Source: Aquisalinus luteolus (lineage in GTDB: Bacteria; Pseudomonadota; Alphaproteobacteria; Caulobacterales; Parvularculaceae). From it: a stretch of DNA of 64,000 nt. The notes under the pieces were generated by a model that did no database searches, had not been told where the DNA came from, and saw nothing but the letters and a program-made list of their open reading frames with translations. Shown here one piece after another: positions 18,364-27,365 of the stretch. Positions within the stretch are counted from its first letter, which is position 1. The number at the start of each line of letters is the position of its first letter. The translations under genes and the position numbers were made by a program. Location of the stretch: contig NZ_VCJR02000003.1 in assembly GCF_009712425.2 (NCBI RefSeq), forward strand, positions 186,001 to 250,000, in the 5' to 3' direction.

Positions 18364-19410
18364 ATGTCCGAACACCAGGTCCATACCCATCATGGTTCCT
18401 GTGGTGATGATCATCACCACCATCACCATGTGCCCGAAGGGTCGGATGGCAGCCGGCTGGCGATCGCCTTTGGAATAATATTCGTCTTCATGATCGTCGA
18501 GATTATTGGCGGTATCGTCTCGGGGTCGCTGGCACTGCTGGCCGATGCCGGTCACATGGCGACGGATGCCGGGGCGCTGCTGCTGGCATTGTCGGCCCGT
18601 TGGCTCGCCGACCGTACTGCGAGGTCATCCGTCTTTCCGTTTGGCCTGCGGCGTGCGCAGGTACTGGCCGGCTTCATCAACGCCCTTGCCCTGATCGCGC
18701 TGACCCTGTGGTTGCTGTGGGAAGCGATCCAGCGCTTTATGGACCCGCAGCCGATCATGTCCGGCCCCATGCTGCTCGTCGCAATTGCAGGTCTCATCGC
18801 CAATATCGCAGCCTTTGCCGTTCTTCATGGCGGCAACCAGCAGGACCTGAACCTGCGCGGTGCCCTGCTGCATGTCATCGGTGATATTCTCGGCTCTGTC
18901 GCTGCCATTGCGTCGGCCCTGATCATTGGCTGGACAGGCTTTGTGCGCATCGATGCCATCCTGACCCTGGCGGTCAGCCTACTCATTATGCGCGTTGCGT
19001 GGCCATTGCTGTCGGAGGCGTCCCACATCCTGTTGCAGGGTGCCCCGGCCAATATCGATACCGACGATATCGCCGATAGGCTGACTCAGGAAATCGATGG
19101 CGTCACCGGCGTACACCAGTTGAAGGTCTGGATGCTGACACCGGAAGAGCCTCAGCTTGCCATGCATCTGGGCGTCACCGGTCCTGCCGTTGCCCAGAGT
19201 GTGCTGACCGATGTCAAACGCCTGCTGAAAGAGCGCTATGGGATTGAACATTCGACCATTCAGGTGGAATGCGACGAGTGTCCCGATCAATTGCTGCTCG
19301 ATGGCGACGACACGATGACTGGCAGGATCAAGGGCGGTGCCGGTGCTGCTGATGCCGGCGATGACGGGTCGCCCGCTGCCCACGCACCCGTCATGCGTGG
19401 TGTCGGCTAG
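18364..19410 (+). CDS. Cation diffusion facilitator family metal exporter (CzcD/ZitB type)
   Basis: 348-residue inner-membrane Zn/Cd/Co antiporter. The cytoplasmic N-terminus is His-rich (HTHHGSCGDDHHHHHH). Six membrane helices include the metal site in TM2 (ALLADAGHMATDAGALLLAL, HxxxD) and TM5 (HVIGDILGSVAAI, HxxxD). A C-terminal ferredoxin-like domain includes VHQLKVWMLTPEEPQLAMHL and ends near CDECPD, which could bind metal. ATG 18364 has CAGGAG upstream; longer in-frame starts do not. Confidence 0.93.
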   Translation: MSEHQVHTHHGSCGDDHHHHHHVPEGSDGSRLAIAFGIIFVFMIVEIIGGIVSGSLALLADAGHMATDAGALLLALSARWLADRTARSSVFPFGLRRAQVLAGFINALALIALTLWLLWEAIQRFMDPQPIMSGPMLLVAIAGLIANIAAFAVLHGGNQQDLNLRGALLHVIGDILGSVAAIASALIIGWTGFVRIDAILTLAVSLLIMRVAWPLLSEASHILLQGAPANIDTDDIADRLTQEIDGVTGVHQLKVWMLTPEEPQLAMHLGVTGPAVAQSVLTDVKRLLKERYGIEHSTIQVECDECPDQLLLDGDDTMTGRIKGGAGAADAGDDGSPAAHAPVMRGVG

Positions 19411-19426
19411 AAATTCACTTCCGGTG

Positions 19427-20758
19427 TTATCTTGAAGCGGCGGCCTTGTCCTCCTTGCGGACATAGCGTGCCCGGAAAGCGGTTCTTTCCTTGCCCTGTC
19501 GGGCGCGTAGAAGCGGATGTTTTTCCCGGACCGGTACCGGGCTGATCTTGCCTAGAACGCTGATCAGGGCAATGACGATCAGATAACCCTCCCACATCTC
19601 CATCGATACCGACAGCGCGCCGAAACAGAAGGTGACCAGCGATATCTGCGCGTGCTTGCCGAAAGAAGACCGCCATCGGTCCCGCTCGGCATGGCGATAT
19701 TTCATCTGCGCGCCAAAGGCTTTCAGCCAGGCCGTGCCGATCATGCCGAGATAGAAGAACAGCCCGACAAACCCCGCGCCGCCCAGCACCTCGAAATAGA
19801 TCGAGTGGGCTGCCCTCGGCTCGCGGAACATCTCCACCTGCCGGGCGATATGTTCCTCATAGGGGGTCCGCAACCCGGCCCCGGTGATCGGGTGTTCCAG
19901 CGCCAGCTTCCAGTTGATCACCCATGCATCGACCCGACCCTGGAACGACTGGTCCTCACCGGCATCGGCGATCGTCTCCATCCGGTCGGTCCATTCCTGC
20001 GGCAGCAACATTACGGTGGGAATCGACAGGATCGCCACGGCGATGGCGATCTTCAGCTTGTGCCTGGAATAGAGCCACATGACCCCGCCGAACACGACCA
20101 GAGAAACAAACGCGCCGCGCGAGTGCGTCCCGAGGATGGCGATGATCGACATCACGAATACGGCCTGTACGCCGCGCCTGATCAGGATATTTTTCGCCTG
20201 ACCCTGCAGATAGAGGAACAGCGGCAGAGTCGCGGCCAAGGCTATACCGATATGGTTGTTATCCTCGAGGATCGTTTCCGCCTGGCCCATGTAGAGCCCG
20301 CCGCCCAGTTTCACGATGGTATAGACCGCGCCCTTGGCACCATAGAACCCCATGACCAGCGCCAGCAGCCACAGCATGGCATGCAGGCGCAGCCTGTCGG
20401 TCGTCACCATCATGCAGGCAAAGACGAAGATCAGCACCTTGATGAAGCGTTCCGTCGGTTCGGCCGATAGCGACTGGTCGAGCGACATGATGTGCGACAC
20501 GCCGAGCCAGGTCATGAACAAGAGGAGGAAGACACTGACCGTTTCCAGACGCGCCCGCTTTATCTCGCCATTGAAAAAGAAACTCGCAAAGGTCACCCCG
20601 GCGATTAGGACGTTCAGCGGGATCTGGCTGGCATAATAGACAGACTGCTGCGGCGTCGCGAGCGTGAACCAGCCCCACAGCAGCAACCCGATATAGGGGT
20701 AGCGCAGGGTCGCCAGCAGCGAAGCGACGATGAAGGCGAGCAGCAATACGTCACGCAT
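19427..20758 (-). CDS. O-antigen polymerase/ligase-type protein, exosortase A-associated O-ligase family
   Basis: 443-residue inner-membrane protein with about 10-12 hydrophobic helices in the Wzy/WaaL fold. It begins MRDVLLLAFIVASLLATLRYPYIGLLLW and contains YMGQAETILEDNNHIGIAL, GTHSRGAF and the large periplasmic loop motif GRVDAWVINWKLALEHPITGAG, all matching the putative O-glycosylation ligase family that accompanies exosortase A and PEP-CTERM/EPS clusters. No exosortase, PEP-CTERM protein or glycosyltransferase is visible nearby, so it appears to stand alone here. Expected role is transfer or polymerisation of lipid-linked glycans; the acceptor is unknown. Confidence 0.85.
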   Translation of the reverse strand: MRDVLLLAFIVASLLATLRYPYIGLLLWGWFTLATPQQSVYYASQIPLNVLIAGVTFASFFFNGEIKRARLETVSVFLLLFMTWLGVSHIMSLDQSLSAEPTERFIKVLIFVFACMMVTTDRLRLHAMLWLLALVMGFYGAKGAVYTIVKLGGGLYMGQAETILEDNNHIGIALAATLPLFLYLQGQAKNILIRRGVQAVFVMSIIAILGTHSRGAFVSLVVFGGVMWLYSRHKLKIAIAVAILSIPTVMLLPQEWTDRMETIADAGEDQSFQGRVDAWVINWKLALEHPITGAGLRTPYEEHIARQVEMFREPRAAHSIYFEVLGGAGFVGLFFYLGMIGTAWLKAFGAQMKYRHAERDRWRSSFGKHAQISLVTFCFGALSVSMEMWEGYLIVIALISVLGKISPVPVREKHPLLRARQGKERTAFRARYVRKEDKAAASR

Positions 20759-20790
20759 AGATTTTTCCGGCGGTCCTTTCCGGCTCTTCT

Positions 20791-20810
20791 ATATCCTCAC
20801 GTGAGGATAT
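20791..20810 (-). promoter_or_regulatory. Perfect 20-base palindrome upstream of the O-ligase gene
   Basis: ATATCCTCACGTGAGGATAT is fully self-complementary and ends 33 bases before the O-ligase start codon, a position suited to an operator. It could also form a cruciform or a short hairpin in the 5' leader. It is the most regular feature of the 219-base gap between the divergent O-ligase and peptidase genes. Confidence 0.55.
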
Positions 20811-20977
20811 TATTGGTTAAGAAAAGCCGCTTTTTCGGCACAAACCGGCAAAACACGGCGCGAAAGCCGGCTTGAACCCATTGAGACTTTATCGCCTGCG
20901 CGGCGCTGGTTGATTGTTGCGCAGACTTGGGGCTTACTGCCGCCAGTTATCAAAATATGTTGTGATCCGGGGTACTT

Positions 20978-22645
20978 ATGGCTTTCTCTGATTTCCTTTC
21001 CCGCGCTGCGGCGCTTACCGCGACGGGCCTGCTTCTCGTCGCCTGTCAGATCGATGAGGCTGGTACATCCGCCATTTCGACGGCAGCCGAAGAACCCGCC
21101 GCTAGCGCTGACATCCTTCAGGACCATATTGCCTGGCTCTCCGATGACGCCCGCCAGGGCCGGGAGGCCGGCACACCGGGCTATCAGGCCGCTGCGGAAT
21201 ATGTCGCTGCCGAGATGGAAGAGCTGGGCCTTGAGCCAGCCGGCGAGGATGGCAGCTGGTACCAGCAGGTACCGCTCCTGTCCGTCACCCGCGATCTGGA
21301 CGCGCAGGCGATGTCGATCACCCGTGATGGCGAGACGATGGCGCTCGATCCTATGGAAGATTTCCTCATCGGCGCCTCCGCCAAGCGTGCCGAAGCCGAA
21401 GTGACTGCCGAGGCCGTCTTCGTCGGCTACGGTCTCGTCGCACCGGAATTCGGCATCAATGATTTCGAGGGCGTGGACGTGGAAGGCAAGATCGTCGTCG
21501 CCTTTGGCGCGATTCCCACCGGCCTGCCAAGCGAGGAAGCCGCACACTATTCCAGCAGCAAGCAGGTGATCGCCGAGGAGCTCGGCGCCGTCGGCTACAT
21601 CACCCTGTCGACAGCCTCCTATGAAGCACGCCGCCCGTGGGACCGCACCATCGCCGCCGCCGGATCACCGGCCATGACCTGGGTCGAAAAATCCGGCGAG
21701 GGTTTCACCGACACGCCAGGCCTTGTCGTTACTGGTCGCCTGAGTGTTCAGGGCGCGGAGAAACTGTTCGAAGGCGCCGAGATGTCATTCGCCGAGATAA
21801 GCGCCGCTGAAGAAGCCGGGGAGAATGTTGCTTCCTTTGCTCTGCCCGGCACCATCACCATGGCAGGGGCCAGTACCTATGAAACCGTGACGAGCCCGAA
21901 TGTCGCCGGCATGATCCGTGGTTCCGACCCGACGCTTGCGGACGAATATGTCATCCTCACCGCTCACCTCGACCACACCGGCGTTCGCGAAAGCGATGAT
22001 CCGGAAGAAGACGTGATCAACAATGGCGCCCTCGACAATGCCACCGGCATCGCCGTAATGCTGGAGGAGGCACGCCTGTTCAAACAGGCAGAGGCAAATG
22101 GTAATTCACCGCGCCGCTCGGTCATCTTCCTCGCCGTGACAGCGGAGGAAAAAGGCCTTCTGGGCTCTGAATATTACGCCTTCAATCCGACCGTGCCGCT
22201 CGATGACATTGTCGCCAACGTCAATCTCGACATGCCGATCATCACCTATGACTTCATCGACGTGATCGCCTTTGGCGCCGACCATTCATCGCTCGGCGAG
22301 ACTGTGCGTCGTGCAGCTTCGTCCATGGATGTCGAGCTGATCCCCGATCCGGTCCCGCAAATGTCGATCTTTACCCGGTCCGACCATTACCGTTTCGTGC
22401 AGCAGGGCGTCCCGTCGGTCTTCCTGTTCCTCGGCTTCGGCAATGGCGGCGAAGAGGAGTTCGGCAAGTTCATGTCGACCCATTATCACCGGCCGAGTGA
22501 CGATATCTCCCAGCCGCTCGATTATGACGTCGGTGCCAAGTTCGCCACGCTGAACTACCGCATCGCGCGGGAAATCGCCGATGCCGACGAGCGCCCGACC
22601 TGGAACGAGGGCGACTTCTTCGGCGACAAATTCGGCCGGGACTAG
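20978..22645 (+). CDS. Secreted M28-family zinc aminopeptidase, lipoprotein
   Basis: 555 residues with a lipoprotein signal (GLLLVAC). After an N-terminal segment, a PA-type insert lies at about 130-290, interrupting the peptidase. Co-catalytic zinc ligands are visible in order: His in ILTAHLDHTG, Asp in NNGALDNATG, Glu pair in FLAVTAEEKGLLGSEYY, Asp in NVNLDMPI and His in THYHRPSDD. This layout is typical of surface or periplasmic M28 aminopeptidases with a PA domain. Start ATG 20978 is preceded by GGGG. Confidence 0.93.
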   Translation: MAFSDFLSRAAALTATGLLLVACQIDEAGTSAISTAAEEPAASADILQDHIAWLSDDARQGREAGTPGYQAAAEYVAAEMEELGLEPAGEDGSWYQQVPLLSVTRDLDAQAMSITRDGETMALDPMEDFLIGASAKRAEAEVTAEAVFVGYGLVAPEFGINDFEGVDVEGKIVVAFGAIPTGLPSEEAAHYSSSKQVIAEELGAVGYITLSTASYEARRPWDRTIAAAGSPAMTWVEKSGEGFTDTPGLVVTGRLSVQGAEKLFEGAEMSFAEISAAEEAGENVASFALPGTITMAGASTYETVTSPNVAGMIRGSDPTLADEYVILTAHLDHTGVRESDDPEEDVINNGALDNATGIAVMLEEARLFKQAEANGNSPRRSVIFLAVTAEEKGLLGSEYYAFNPTVPLDDIVANVNLDMPIITYDFIDVIAFGADHSSLGETVRRAASSMDVELIPDPVPQMSIFTRSDHYRFVQQGVPSVFLFLGFGNGGEEEFGKFMSTHYHRPSDDISQPLDYDVGAKFATLNYRIAREIADADERPTWNEGDFFGDKFGRD

Positions 22646-22649
22646 CCTT

Positions 22650-23180
22650 GTGTCGGGGGAGGGAAATACCAGTCAGCGTCTGCCTTTCAGGCGGATGCTG
22701 GCGGGTCTGATCGATAATACCGTCATCCTCTCCTGGGCCTGCGTTCTGGCGGTGGTCAGCTTCTCTCTCGGCGCTGACACCATCATCGCCGACAAGCGTA
22801 TCGGCTATATCATTGCGCTCTCCACCCTGACCCTTCCGGTCGTCACCCTGTTCGCTTTCAACGAGGCAGCACCATGGCGGGCGACACCGGGCAAGCTGTT
22901 GCTGGGACTAAGGCTCGATTATCCGGGCACGCCATCTTTCGCCCGCGCATTCATCCGCAATCTGCTGAAGTTCCTGCCGTGGGAAGTTTGCCATATCGGC
23001 ATCTGGCTTATCCCGGGGCCGATCTTCGTCAGCGAACCGACAGCGAGCAGCTGGGCTATCATCATCGCTGGAGAGGCGTTGGCGCTGATCTGGCTTGCCA
23101 GCCTCTTCACGCCATCAGGCCGTACGATCCATGATCGCATCGCCGGTCTGGCAGTCACGAAAAAGCCGTCCGTTTCCTGA
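22650..23180 (+). CDS. RDD-family membrane protein
   Basis: About 176 residues with four hydrophobic helices. Diagnostic motifs are RRMLAGLIDNTV (family RxxAxxID), WRATPGKLLLGLRL and, near the end, GRTIHDRIAGLAV. The family is poorly defined; some members affect ion homeostasis. The start is uncertain: GTG 22650 keeps the whole first helix motif, while ATG 22695 would begin inside it. It follows the M28 gene by 4 bases. Its last codons form the left arm of the terminator at 23163. Confidence 0.8.
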   Translation: MSGEGNTSQRLPFRRMLAGLIDNTVILSWACVLAVVSFSLGADTIIADKRIGYIIALSTLTLPVVTLFAFNEAAPWRATPGKLLLGLRLDYPGTPSFARAFIRNLLKFLPWEVCHIGIWLIPGPIFVSEPTASSWAIIIAGEALALIWLASLFTPSGRTIHDRIAGLAVTKKPSVS

Positions 23181-23195
23181 CGAAACGGACGGCTT
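23163..23195. terminator. Bidirectional terminator between RDD and SIMPL genes
   Basis: AAGCCGTCCGTTTC and GAAACGGACGGCTT form a perfect 14-bp stem with a 5-base loop, with A/T-rich flanks on the left side. It serves the two convergent genes. The left arm lies inside the RDD reading frame and the stop codon TGA is at the loop. Confidence 0.85.
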
Positions 23196-23218
23196 GCGTT
23201 CAATCTTGTGGGCCGGGC

Positions 23219-23968
23219 CTAGTTGATTGCGAAGACGACGCTCACGCTGGCCGACACGCTGCTTTCGCCCGGGGCGACCTTCGTGGCCATGTCCATACTC
23301 GCCGCTTCCATGCGGACCATGGGGGAGGGCGGACCGGCATTGGCGCCCGGCTCTGCTATGTAAAGCACCTCGCCCAGGCTCACGCCTGCTTCGGCTGCAT
23401 AGAGCGCGGCTTTCTCGCGGGCATCGGCGACGGCATCCTTGCGTGCCTGTTCCAGCAGGGCCGCATCGTCGCCAAAGCCGTAAGAGATGCCGCCAAGCCC
23501 GTTGATACCGGCCTTCACGGCAGCATCGATCACCGCACCGGTGTCATCGATATCGCGCACTTTCACGGTCAGCGTGTTGCGAGCCTCGTAATAGTCGATC
23601 TCATTTGTCCAGCTGCCATCCGGCCCGCGCACATTCTGGGTGTTCATGTAGAGGCCGGTCGTCTGCATGTCCTTCTCGGCTACGCCAGCCCGGCGGATCG
23701 CCGTCATCGCGGCATTCATCTGGCGGTTGTTCTCGGCGAGTGCCTCGGCGGCGGTATCACCGCGCGCCTCGACGGAGAAATTGACCGTTGCCATGTCCGG
23801 CTTGGCAGAGGCTTCGCCATTACCGGTAACAGCTATCGTGCGATGCTGGGCATGCATCTTCATCATCGGTTTATCGTCCGCCTGCTGCGCAATCGCGCCG
23901 GCAGCGGTCAGGCCGCCCGCCGAAACGAGGGCAGTGGCGGCAATCAGTATCTTCTTGGTCGGTGTCAT
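23219..23968 (-). CDS. Secreted SIMPL-domain (DUF541) protein
   Basis: 249 residues. A signal peptide ends near AIAQ. The SIMPL domain (about 43-249) starts HRTIAVTGNGEASAKPDMATVNFSV, the family's hallmark, and contains GLGGISYGFGDDAALLEQARKDAVADAREKA. DUF541 proteins are periplasmic or outer-membrane associated and form oligomeric shells; the molecular role is not settled. GGGAGGAAC before the ATG on the minus strand is a good ribosome site. Confidence 0.92.
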   Translation of the reverse strand: MTPTKKILIAATALVSAGGLTAAGAIAQQADDKPMMKMHAQHRTIAVTGNGEASAKPDMATVNFSVEARGDTAAEALAENNRQMNAAMTAIRRAGVAEKDMQTTGLYMNTQNVRGPDGSWTNEIDYYEARNTLTVKVRDIDDTGAVIDAAVKAGINGLGGISYGFGDDAALLEQARKDAVADAREKAALYAAEAGVSLGEVLYIAEPGANAGPPSPMVRMEAASMDMATKVAPGESSVSASVSVVFAIN

Positions 23969-24167
23969 GGGTTCCTCCCGTGTTGATGAAACATATCTGG
24001 ACTTCGTTTGCGGCAGTATTGCGACAGGATAACGCCTGCAGACGGGCTGAGTTCACAAATCTGTGTCCGAAATGCTGCGTCGCAAAACTGCAAGAAAACA
24101 GTCGTCACACTGACATATGGCAACGCTAACAGCTTTTTTCATGCTTCTTCAAACCGGGGTACCCACC

Positions 24168-26471
24168 ATGAAAAAAGTTCTGTTCACCTCCGCCGCACTC
24201 GGTGCGCTGGTTTTCGCTAGTGCCGCCTATTCGCAAGATGATGTCATCACTGTCACGACACAGAAGCGCGAGCAGGCGATCCAGGATGTGCCGATCGCTG
24301 TCACCACCTATGACCAGGAAGCGATGGACGATCTCGGCATCCAGCAATTCGATGACCTCGCCGATTTCGTGCCGGGCCTCGAGGTGCAGGAACAGTCCGC
24401 CAACAACCCCGGTTTCGTCATCCGCGGCATCACGTCGGATTCAGGCGAGGCCAATATCGAACCGCGGATTTCAATCTACAAGGACGGGGTCTCTATCGCC
24501 CGGTCGCGTGGCTCGTTCGTGGAACTACTGGACTCGTCCGTGGAGGTCATTCGCGGCCCGCAGCCGACCCTGTTCGGCCGTTCGGCCCTGATCGGCGCGA
24601 TCAATGTCATCTCCAACAAGCCGCAATTCGATGACACGATCACCGGCTCCCTGCGCGCCGGTGTCGGCAATCTCGACTATCGCCTGGTCGAAGGCATGGT
24701 CAACCTGCCGGTCTCCGACACGGTCGCCCTGCGCGGTGCCGCCCGCTACAAGAAACGCGAAGGCTATATCGAGAACCTGATCGGCGAGGACCTGAACGGC
24801 TACGAGACAGCCGCCTTCCGCTTCGCCGCCCGTTTCATGCCGAGTGACGTTCTCGACATCAACATCATCGCCGACCACCAGATCGACGACAATCCGGGTA
24901 CGTCCTTCAAGTCCGGCACTTTCTTCCCCGCACCGGGTGCGTCCATCGACCCGTGGGAGCCGGCAGCCCTGTCTGCGTTTGGCGGCATCGAAGGCGGTCG
25001 CGATCTCGGTCTGGAGCGCACTGTCACTTCCATCACCGGCCTCGTCGATTACGAGATCAACGACATCTTCTCGGTCTCCTCAATCACCAACTGGCGCACC
25101 TTCGATTCCTCCGAAGTGTTCGATCCGGACGGGTTCGCGGGCAATCTCTTCGCCTTTGCCGAGAACGCTGAAAGCGACCAGTGGAGCCAGGAGGTCCGTC
25201 TCAACTTCGCCAATGGCCCGCTGACCGGCTTTGTCGGCGGCTCGTATTTCTCCGAAGACGGCTTCCAGAACGTGCCGCTTTATTTTGACGAGCGCTACGT
25301 CCAGGCGCTGCTCGGCGGCTTCCTCTTCACCGACACGCCGGAAACGCCGCAGAACCCGCTGCCGGAAGCCTTCCTGCCGACCGTCAATGCCGACCCGACG
25401 AGCCCGCTCTTGGGCACGCCGCTCGGCATTTTCAACGAGGAATTCACCAATTATGGCGAGACCGTCTCCTACGACCTCTTCGCAGACGCCAGCTATCAGG
25501 TTACGGATCGTCTGGAGCTGACCGCCGGTGCCCGCTGGACGAAAGACGAGAAGACCACCGGCTATTCGGCCGACTCAGACGGCACCAGCGCGCTGACCGG
25601 CGCCGGCCTGTTCGTCGGCGGGGCGGTCTTCAACAACGGCCAGCGCGTCAACGTCGAGGACGAGTTTGACGGCGTCACCTGGCGTGCCGCCGCAAACTAC
25701 GATCTGACCGATGCCGTCACTGTCTTTGGCAATGTCGCCCGTGGCCGCCGCCCGGAAGTCCTGATCTATCAGAACGACACTTCCGACATCGGCATCAATC
25801 CGGACAATTTCGTAACCATCGACGCGGAGGAAGTCGATGCCTACGAACTGGGCGTGAAGGCCAATCTCGGCGTCTTCTACGGCGATGCCAGCATCTATTC
25901 CTACGACTACACCAACTTCCAGACCTCGATCATCGACGAAAACGGTGTCATCCAGCCGATCAATGCGGGCAATGCGTCTGCGACCGGTTTTGAGGCGACG
26001 GCCTACTGGCAGGCCTCCAACTGGGTCAACCTGTTCGCGGTCTATGCCTATTCCGACGCGACGTTTGATGAGACCGACGATGACGGCAATCCGCAGGCCT
26101 TCGGCGGTAACGTCTTCCGCCTGCAGCCGGAAAATGCCTATTCCCTCGGCGCGACGTTCACTTACGAGCCGTCCTTCGGCCTGTTCGAGTTCACGCCGGT
26201 CTGGTCATGGAAGTCGGAAGTGTTCTTCGACAACGACAACGACCTGACCGACTTCGTCCAGGACGAGTTCCAGGACGCCTATGGCCTCTTGGACCTGCGC
26301 CTCAACTACACCGCACCGCACAGCGCGTTCGAGGTCGAGCTGTTCGTCGAAAATGCTCTGGATGAGGAATATATCATCGATGCGGGCAATACCGGCGACG
26401 GCTTCGGCATCGCCACCTTCATCGCCGGCGCGCCGCAGACCTACGGTATCGTGGTGAAGAAAGACTTCTAG
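24168..26471 (+). CDS. TonB-dependent receptor
   Basis: 767-residue outer-membrane receptor. Signal peptide (MKKVLFTSAALGALVFASAAYSQ), then plug domain from ITVTTQKREQAIQDVPIAVTTYD, a signature of the large sphingomonad/caulobacter receptor family, with FVIRGITSDSGEANIEPRISIYKDGV and SVEVIRGPQPTLFGRSALIGAINVIS. The barrel ends PQTYGIVVKKDF. ATG 24168 is preferred to an in-frame ATG at 24117, which would add a non-signal leader. It is monocistronic. Substrate unknown; the family includes receptors for sugars, phenolics and iron complexes. Confidence 0.92.
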   Translation: MKKVLFTSAALGALVFASAAYSQDDVITVTTQKREQAIQDVPIAVTTYDQEAMDDLGIQQFDDLADFVPGLEVQEQSANNPGFVIRGITSDSGEANIEPRISIYKDGVSIARSRGSFVELLDSSVEVIRGPQPTLFGRSALIGAINVISNKPQFDDTITGSLRAGVGNLDYRLVEGMVNLPVSDTVALRGAARYKKREGYIENLIGEDLNGYETAAFRFAARFMPSDVLDINIIADHQIDDNPGTSFKSGTFFPAPGASIDPWEPAALSAFGGIEGGRDLGLERTVTSITGLVDYEINDIFSVSSITNWRTFDSSEVFDPDGFAGNLFAFAENAESDQWSQEVRLNFANGPLTGFVGGSYFSEDGFQNVPLYFDERYVQALLGGFLFTDTPETPQNPLPEAFLPTVNADPTSPLLGTPLGIFNEEFTNYGETVSYDLFADASYQVTDRLELTAGARWTKDEKTTGYSADSDGTSALTGAGLFVGGAVFNNGQRVNVEDEFDGVTWRAAANYDLTDAVTVFGNVARGRRPEVLIYQNDTSDIGINPDNFVTIDAEEVDAYELGVKANLGVFYGDASIYSYDYTNFQTSIIDENGVIQPINAGNASATGFEATAYWQASNWVNLFAVYAYSDATFDETDDDGNPQAFGGNVFRLQPENAYSLGATFTYEPSFGLFEFTPVWSWKSEVFFDNDNDLTDFVQDEFQDAYGLLDLRLNYTAPHSAFEVELFVENALDEEYIIDAGNTGDGFGIATFIAGAPQTYGIVVKKDF

Positions 26472-26538
26472 TTGCCTTCATCGGGAACCTGTTGCGTACC
26501 AGGTAAAAAGTACCCGCGTTCAGTACACTGGAGTAAAG

Positions 26539-26570
26539 AAACCCGCCGCTGCCCCGCGGCGGGTTTTTTT
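26539..26570 (+). terminator. Rho-independent terminator after the second TonB receptor
   Basis: AACCCGCCGC pairs with GCGGCGGGTT (26556-26565) around a 6-base loop, followed by a run of seven T beginning in the stem. It also lies at the end of the convergent secreted-protein gene. Confidence 0.88.
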
Positions 26571-27189
26571 ATCCTTCCGCCGGTGTGCACTCGCCCGCCT
26601 GTGCCTTGCCGAGGAGTCCCTCCAGCAGGGTCAGCGCCTTGCGATGGGGGTTGCCCAGAGCGGCCAGCGTGTTGCTGCGCGCGGTCTTCCCGTCCGGGAA
26701 GGTGGCATCGATCCGGAAATAGTCCTGCTCATACATGTCATGCGCCGTCTGCCCTTCGATGAGGATATCGGCGACAAGACCGTCCGTACTGCCCGGATGT
26801 GGCTGGAGGATGGCATCGGGCAGGGGACCGAGCGGTGCGAGCTCGCCATCCACCCAGGCCAGCGACACCGCCTTCCCCTCGAAGGACTGCGGCGCTTCCG
26901 GCAGCACGATAGTCACCCGGACGCCGAGAGCACTGCTCTCCTGATGGATCGACAGGACGGAGATGCTGAGAGCAGGGCTGTATGCTGCCGTAAAGTTATC
27001 GCCCGCAGGGGTCAGGGGAAAGCCGACGGAGCTCGCCGCCGACGCGGTCGCATAGCTCGCCATCAGCGCCGCTTCCACGCGGAAGCCGCTGGCCCATACG
27101 GCATCGCTGCAGCCCTCCTGGGCGGCGGCAGAAAGGGATGGCAGGAACAGGCCGGCAGCAAGCGCGGCGCAGGCAGGACGGATCTTCAT
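26569..27189 (-). CDS. Secreted protein of unknown function (paralog of the next gene)
   Basis: 206 residues with a signal peptide ending at AAAQ. Two cysteines, one just after the signal (GCSDAVW) and one near the C-terminus (AQAGECTPAEG), probably form a disulfide. It aligns loosely with the product of 27366-28019 over its C-terminal half, where both have a PDG turn, a small/hydroxyl-rich stretch, then a leucine-rich helix and GEC. I do not recognise the family. The start at 27189 gives a clean signal; the frame is open further upstream. Confidence 0.75.
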   Translation of the reverse strand: MKIRPACAALAAGLFLPSLSAAAQEGCSDAVWASGFRVEAALMASYATASAASSVGFPLTPAGDNFTAAYSPALSISVLSIHQESSALGVRVTIVLPEAPQSFEGKAVSLAWVDGELAPLGPLPDAILQPHPGSTDGLVADILIEGQTAHDMYEQDYFRIDATFPDGKTARSNTLAALGNPHRKALTLLEGLLGKAQAGECTPAEG

Positions 27190-27365
27190 CGGCAGGGTCA
27201 CTCCGGGTACAGCCCGGCAGCCCCGTGCCGCCGGCGCGCCCATCTCCCCGACGGCATCGCCGGAACCCGGGATGAGGTGATGCGCTGGGGCCGGATTATG
27301 CGCCGTTCCACGCACCGGTAAAGCGGATTTACGCGAGCCCGCTGCCCCCTCGGTATGATTTCCTT

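Noticed and set aside
24093-24120. Pho-box-like GTCGTCACACTGACAT before the second TonB receptor
   Set aside because: The half-sites have the wrong spacing for PhoB repeats.
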